DNA of 25,407 nucleotides, taken from positions 1 to 25,407 of the forward strand of contig CANREX010000003.1 of the NCBI GenBank assembly GCA_947629735.1. The letters are read 5' to 3'. A program made the translations under genes and the position numbers. Below are positions 21,495-25,407 of the stretch, piece after piece. The notes below the pieces were generated by a model that saw nothing but the letters and a program-made list of their open reading frames with translations, made no database searches and was not told the DNA's origin. Source of the DNA: an uncultured Clostridia bacterium. Its GTDB lineage: Bacteria > Bacillota > Clostridia > Christensenellales > Borkfalkiaceae. How positions within the stretch are numbered: the stretch's first letter is position 1; each line of letters begins with the position of its first letter.

Positions 21495-23018
21495 TTATTT
21501 AAGCATTTCCAGATAAAGATTTTCGTAGTCCTTAGCCGATTTGCGCCAGCTGAAATCAGACGTCGCAGCTCTGTACCTAAGTTTTGACCACTCCTTCTTA
21601 TTTTTATAATCTTTCACCGCCTGCCTTATGACGTAAAGCATATCGTGAGCATTGTAATTGCTGAACGTATACCCGTTTTCAAGGGGCTTTATGCTGTCGA
21701 ACAAACCGCCCGTCTCCCTGACGATGGGCACTGTCGCATATCTGCACGCTATCATCTGGGAAAGTCCGCAAGGCTCTGATTTAGACGGCATCAGGAATAT
21801 ATCCGAACCCGAATATATCTTCCTCGAAAGGTCGCCGTTGAACACGATATTCGCGCTCACCTTGTCGGGATACTTCTGCGCCAACGCGCGGAAGAACGAT
21901 TCGTACTGATAATCGCCCGTGCCGAGAATGACAAGCTGGATGTCGTCCTGCAACGCTTCCTCAATAACGTTGGTGACCAAGTCGAGACCCTTATGCGAAA
22001 CGAGGCGCGAAATCATGGAAATTATAGGCGTGTCGGGCTTTACGGGCAGGTTGAGCATCTTCTGCAATTCCTTTTTGCAGACTGCCTTGCCGCTCATATC
22101 GTCGGGCGTAAAGTTGGCGAACAGGTGACTGTCGAGTTCGCAGTTGTAACCTACGTCGTCTATGCCGTTGAGTATGCCGCGCAGCTTAAACGCGTTGTTC
22201 CTGATTATCGGGTCGAGCCCGTGCGCATAGTAAGGATCTTTAATCTCCTCCGCGTACTTGGGGCTGACGGTCGAAAATCTTTCGCAGACTTCTATCGCGC
22301 CCTTCATAAGGTTGATGGAATTGTTATATTCTACGAGGTATTGATACTTTCCGTAGATGTCAAACAGCGAAGAAAGTATATCCAGCGAATACTGACCCTG
22401 ATATTCGATGTTATGAATCGTAAACAGCGCCCTTATAAACTGATATTCTTCGCGGAAACAGTAATTTGTTTTGAGATAAATCGCCGCCAACGCAGCCTGC
22501 CAATCGTGGCAGTGCATAACTTCCGGATAGAAGTTAAGGAAGGGCATTATCTCCAATACCGCTCTCGAAAAGAACGCAAACCTCTCGCCGTCGTCGAAAT
22601 AACCGTAGCAACCGGGTCTCTTGAAGTAGAACTCGTTATCGATAAAGTAGAATATAACGCCGTCCTTTTCGTATGAGAACACGCCGCAGTATTGATTTCT
22701 CCATGCGAGGTGCACATAGAGATTGCCGAGGTATGTGAATTTATCCCTGAATTCCTTTTTGATATCGGAATAAAGAGGAATTACCACCCTCACGTCAAAC
22801 TTATCCGTAGCGGCAAGCGCCTTGGAAAGCGACCCGATGACTTCCGCGAGCCCGCCCGTCTGAATGAAAGGCGTTGCTTCGGAAGCGACAAAGAGAATCT
22901 TCTTTTTCCCTGTGAAAGCGGGCTCTTCCGCCGCTTTCTTTACGGCAGCGGGCTTGGGTTGTGCGGTTTTCTTAGCCGCAGTCTTTGCGGCAGTTTTTTT
23001 TGTTGTAGTTGCAGCCAT
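21495..23018 (-). CDS. glgA: Glycogen synthase (GT5) with Lys/Ala-rich N-terminal tail
   Basis: Transfers glucose from ADP-glucose to the growing alpha-1,4-glucan. Two Rossmann domains: the N-terminal one starts at about residue 39 (KKILFVASEATPFIQTGGLAEV), and the C-terminal one has GTGDYQYE and PSKSEPCGLSQMIACRYATV with the catalytic-site glutamate near 414, then RETGGLFDSI. Two oddities: residues 1-38 form an Ala/Lys/Pro-rich tail (AAKTAAKKTAQPKPAAVKKA), and the KTGGL motif, whose lysine contacts ADP-glucose in E. coli GlgA, reads QTGGL (Q53). The ATG at 23018 is supported by GGGGGA, and no alternative start lies between it and the core, so the tail is probably translated. Total 507 residues. 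Confidence 0.95.
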   Translation of the reverse strand: MAATTTKKTAAKTAAKKTAQPKPAAVKKAAEEPAFTGKKKILFVASEATPFIQTGGLAEVIGSLSKALAATDKFDVRVVIPLYSDIKKEFRDKFTYLGNLYVHLAWRNQYCGVFSYEKDGVIFYFIDNEFYFKRPGCYGYFDDGERFAFFSRAVLEIMPFLNFYPEVMHCHDWQAALAAIYLKTNYCFREEYQFIRALFTIHNIEYQGQYSLDILSSLFDIYGKYQYLVEYNNSINLMKGAIEVCERFSTVSPKYAEEIKDPYYAHGLDPIIRNNAFKLRGILNGIDDVGYNCELDSHLFANFTPDDMSGKAVCKKELQKMLNLPVKPDTPIISMISRLVSHKGLDLVTNVIEEALQDDIQLVILGTGDYQYESFFRALAQKYPDKVSANIVFNGDLSRKIYSGSDIFLMPSKSEPCGLSQMIACRYATVPIVRETGGLFDSIKPLENGYTFSNYNAHDMLYVIRQAVKDYKNKKEWSKLRYRAATSDFSWRKSAKDYENLYLEMLK

Positions 23019-23041
23019 ATTTCCCCCTGTTATACTTTATA

Positions 23042-24148
23042 TTATATTTTCGAGCCTTTGTTTACAAAATAAGGTTGCTGCTCGCAGCCGGCAAGCGTTC
23101 TGCCGTTGCCGATCGTGCTGTCCTTATCGCTTACAACGTACGAAAGTTTGCAATTTTCGCCTATCGCGTTTTCGCTCATTATAATGCAGTTTTTAAGCAC
23201 AGAGCCCTTCCCCACCTTTACGTTGCGGAAAAGTATGCAGTTTTCAACCGTGCCTTCGATGAGGCAGCCGTCGTGAATGAGCGAATTGCTTACCTTTGCG
23301 GTATCGGTGAACTTTGCGGGAGGCGCGTCGTTTACCTTTGTATAGACGTCCCTGTCGCCGAAAATTTCCTGCCTTACGCCCTTATCGAGCAAATCCATGT
23401 TCGACTTGAAGTATGCGGCGAGCGAATCGATGCTGCTGTAATAGCCGTCCAACTTATAGCCGTAAACCCTGCCCGCTTTTACGGAAGGTATGATGAGGTC
23501 TTTGGAAAAACTCGTATATCCTCTCGAAATAGCCGTCTGCAACGCGCTGAGAAGGAACGAAGTGCGGGCGACAAATACGTTTATGTAATATTTCTGAACG
23601 CCGCTGCCCTTTACGTTGATATCGATAGACCTTACGCTGCCGTCCGCTTCGGTGTCGAGCTGCATGTATTCGCGCTTATCCAAGCTCTCGTGCTCGTGAT
23701 AAACCAAAGTGAAGTCCGCATTAGTAGCCGAGTGCTGTTCGATAACCTTGCTGTAATCGAGCTTGTACACCGCGTCGCTGTCCGCAATGACGACGTAATC
23801 TTCCTTGCACTTTTTGAGGAAAGCCATAGAGCCTTTCAACGCTTCGAGGCGGTTTTTGTAGAGCACTTCGCTCTCGTCGCTGTAAGGCGTGAGGAGAATA
23901 AGTCCCCCTTCCTTCCTCGCGAGATCCCACTCTTTGCCAGAGCCGAGGTGGTCCATAAGCGATTGATAGTTGCTGTTTGTGATCATTCCCACGGTGGTTA
24001 TCCCGGAATTGACCATATTGGAAAGTGCGAAGTCCACAAGGCGGTATCTTCCGCCGTAAGGTATAGAAGCCTTGGACCTTACCTTGGTAAGTTCAGGCAC
24101 ATGATCGTCGTTTATACTTGAAAAAATAACTCCAACCTTAGATGTCAT
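23042..24148 (-). CDS. glgD: Glucose-1-phosphate adenylyltransferase, GlgD subunit
   Basis: Partner of GlgC in the heteromeric ADP-glucose pyrophosphorylase of Bacillota; GlgD is generally considered a regulatory, poorly active subunit. The nucleotidyltransferase fold is visible (RSKASIPYGGRYRLVDFALS, about 24-43), but the glycine-rich GGxGxRL loop of GlgC is replaced by FSSINDDHVPELTKVR, and the SGDH metal-site region reads ADSDAVYKLDY (about 122-132). The C-terminal left-handed beta-helix has hexapeptide repeats (GTVENCILFRNVKVGKGSVL). GGGGGA precedes the ATG at 24148. It lies 13 nt after glgC and 23 nt before glgA. 368 residues, normal for GlgD. Confidence 0.95.
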   Translation of the reverse strand: MTSKVGVIFSSINDDHVPELTKVRSKASIPYGGRYRLVDFALSNMVNSGITTVGMITNSNYQSLMDHLGSGKEWDLARKEGGLILLTPYSDESEVLYKNRLEALKGSMAFLKKCKEDYVVIADSDAVYKLDYSKVIEQHSATNADFTLVYHEHESLDKREYMQLDTEADGSVRSIDINVKGSGVQKYYINVFVARTSFLLSALQTAISRGYTSFSKDLIIPSVKAGRVYGYKLDGYYSSIDSLAAYFKSNMDLLDKGVRQEIFGDRDVYTKVNDAPPAKFTDTAKVSNSLIHDGCLIEGTVENCILFRNVKVGKGSVLKNCIIMSENAIGENCKLSYVVSDKDSTIGNGRTLAGCEQQPYFVNKGSKI

Positions 24149-24161
24149 TTTTTTATCCCCC

Positions 24162-25364
24162 TTATACGCTCTTATCTACAATTTCGCCAGCGGCAATCTT
24201 GCCCTTGGCGCTTACGTTTACGCCCCTGCCGAGAACGGTGATTCCGCTTGTCTTGCCCTCGACTTTGCACGCCGCGCTCTTATCTTCGCCGACGACCGCC
24301 TTTTCGCCTATGGTAACTTCTTCGTCGATGATAGAATAGTTGACCTTAGCGCCCGCCTTGACTACTATATTGCCCATCAGAACGCTGTCCTTTACTTCCG
24401 CGCCCTTTTCAACGACGCAGTTTGTGCCTATTACGGAATTTTCAACCGTGCCTTCAATTTCGCAGCCGTTTGCTATCATGGAATTTACCACGCTGCCTTC
24501 AACGTATGCGGGAGGCGCAAGCGGGCTTCTCGAATGAATGACGTTGTCGTTGTCGCGAAGTTCGAAGTTGGGAACAGTTCCGAGGAGGTCCATATTCGCT
24601 TCGAGAAGCGAGGTAATCGTGCCGACGTCCTTCCAATAGCCTTCGAACCTGTAAGAGAACATCTTTTCGCCCGCTTTGAGCATTGCGGGAAGAATGTTTT
24701 TGCCGAAATCCTTTTCGGAATTGGGGTCTTGCTCGTCCAATTCGAGGTATTTGAAGAGTTTTGAAGCGGTGAATATGTAAATTCCCATGGAAGCCAAATC
24801 GCTCTTGGGCTGCTTGGGCTTTTCTTCGAACTCATAGATAGAGCCGTCGGGATTTGTGTTCAGAATACCGAAGCGGGAAGCCTCTTTCATGGGCACTTGC
24901 ATGCACGCAATCGTGCAGTCCGCCCCCGTGTTCTTGTGCGCGGTGAGCATCTTGTCGTAGTCCATTTTATAGATGTGGTCGCCCGAAAGTATCAAAACGT
25001 ACTCGGGATCGTACATCTTCATAAAACGGATATTCTGATAGATTGCGTTAGCCGTTCCCTTGTACCACGACGTATCCTTCTTCGCCTCGTAAGGCGAGAG
25101 AATATGTACGCCGCCGAAAGTTCTGTCCAGATCCCACGGCTGACCGTTACCCACGTACTCGTTGAGAACGAGCGGCTGGTATTGAGTGAGCACGCCGACC
25201 GTGTCGATTCCGGAGTTGATACAGTTCGACAGAGGAAAATCTATTATCCTGTACTTCGCACCGAACGATACGGCGGGCTTTGCTATGTTACTCGTTAAAG
25301 CGTAGAGTCTGCTTCCCTGACCGCCTGCAAGCAACATTGCAACACATTCCTTTTTTCTTAGCAT
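24162..25364 (-). CDS. glgC: Glucose-1-phosphate adenylyltransferase, catalytic subunit GlgC
   Basis: Makes ADP-glucose from ATP and glucose-1-phosphate, the committed and usually regulated step of glycogen synthesis. The N-terminal loop [14 protein letters not shown] (11-24) binds the nucleotide, [19 protein letters not shown] follows, then [11 protein letters not shown] (103-113), [10 protein letters not shown] (127-136) and FEEKP. The C-terminal beta-helix carries hexapeptide repeats (about 300-390). Length 400 is slightly above the typical 380. GGGGGA precedes the ATG at 25364. It is the first glg gene in the window; glgB, first in B. subtilis, is either just outside or elsewhere. Confidence 0.97.
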   Translation of the reverse strand: MLRKKECVAMLLAGGQGSRLYALTSNIAKPAVSFGAKYRIIDFPLSNCINSGIDTVGVLTQYQPLVLNEYVGNGQPWDLDRTFGGVHILSPYEAKKDTSWYKGTANAIYQNIRFMKMYDPEYVLILSGDHIYKMDYDKMLTAHKNTGADCTIACMQVPMKEASRFGILNTNPDGSIYEFEEKPKQPKSDLASMGIYIFTASKLFKYLELDEQDPNSEKDFGKNILPAMLKAGEKMFSYRFEGYWKDVGTITSLLEANMDLLGTVPNFELRDNDNVIHSRSPLAPPAYVEGSVVNSMIANGCEIEGTVENSVIGTNCVVEKGAEVKDSVLMGNIVVKAGAKVNYSIIDEEVTIGEKAVVGEDKSAACKVEGKTSGITVLGRGVNVSAKGKIAAGEIVDKSV

Positions 25365-25407
25365 CGCTAAAATCCCCCAAAAATTATTTTTCTTTTATAA
25401 AATACAG
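25365..25407 (-). promoter_or_regulatory. Region upstream of glgC, with a possible -10
   Basis: On the minus strand this short stretch holds the ribosome site GGGGGA (25373-25378) and TATAAA (25399-25394), which could be a -10 giving a leader of roughly 25 nt. The matching -35 would lie beyond the window, so the call is tentative; glgC may instead be preceded by glgB in the same operon. Confidence 0.3.

Overview
The window looks like chromosomal DNA from an endospore-forming, probably strictly anaerobic member of the Bacillota (Clostridia). Gene order supports this: ispA-dxs-tlyA-nadK-argR-recN-spoIVB, then dacF, lysA, scpA-scpB, ytfJ (gerW), dacB, rluB, then lexA, hflX, a xer recombinase and a glgC-glgD-glgA-glgP operon. 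Most genes have their closest recognisable counterparts in Bacillus/Clostridium syntenic blocks. A deeper placement (for example an uncultured Christensenellales-like lineage) is only a guess. No tRNA, rRNA, CRISPR array, insertion sequence or prophage was seen.

Layout. (1) 1-2766 +: end of a prenyl diphosphate synthase, DXP synthase and the TlyA rRNA methyltransferase, tightly packed. (2) 2784-5767 +: nadK, argR and recN behind their own strong promoter, with near-zero spacing. (3) 5877-8653 +: spoIVB protease, a five-helix membrane protein that may be a divergent SpoIIM, and the carboxypeptidase DacF. (4) 8752-12415 +: promoter, lysA, an M50 membrane protease, scpA, scpB and a textbook terminator. 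(5) 12536-15241 +: a small membrane protein, YtfJ/GerW, DacB and RluB, ending in a 20-bp-stem terminator shared with the convergent lexA. (6) 15253-16176: lexA (-) and a small cysteine-rich gene (+) diverge from a 120-bp region holding an SOS box. (7) 16227-18578 -: a 358-residue XerS-sized tyrosine recombinase and hflX. (8) 18579-19007: an AT-rich non-coding stretch with a perfect 14-6-14 inverted repeat, an extra half-site and a possible 27-residue peptide. (9) 19030-25364 -: the glycogen operon glgC-D-A-P with its terminator; glgB, if present, lies outside the window.

The genes are mostly housekeeping (isoprenoids, NADP, arginine control, DNA repair, chromosome segregation, glycogen) interleaved with sporulation genes. 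Compared with the B. subtilis order, the block is condensed: spo0A is not next to spoIVB, spoIIA/spoVA are missing between dacF and lysA, and spmAB are missing between dacB and rluB.

The most interesting signals are: the xer gene with a nearby dif-like inverted repeat and half-site copies; the uncharacterised eight-cysteine protein facing lexA across an SOS box; three genes whose -10 boxes sit so close to the start codon that their mRNAs should be leaderless; two different 18-bp tandem repeats that begin at stop codons; and a glycogen synthase with a histone-tail-like N-terminus and a Lys-to-Gln change in its ADP-glucose motif.
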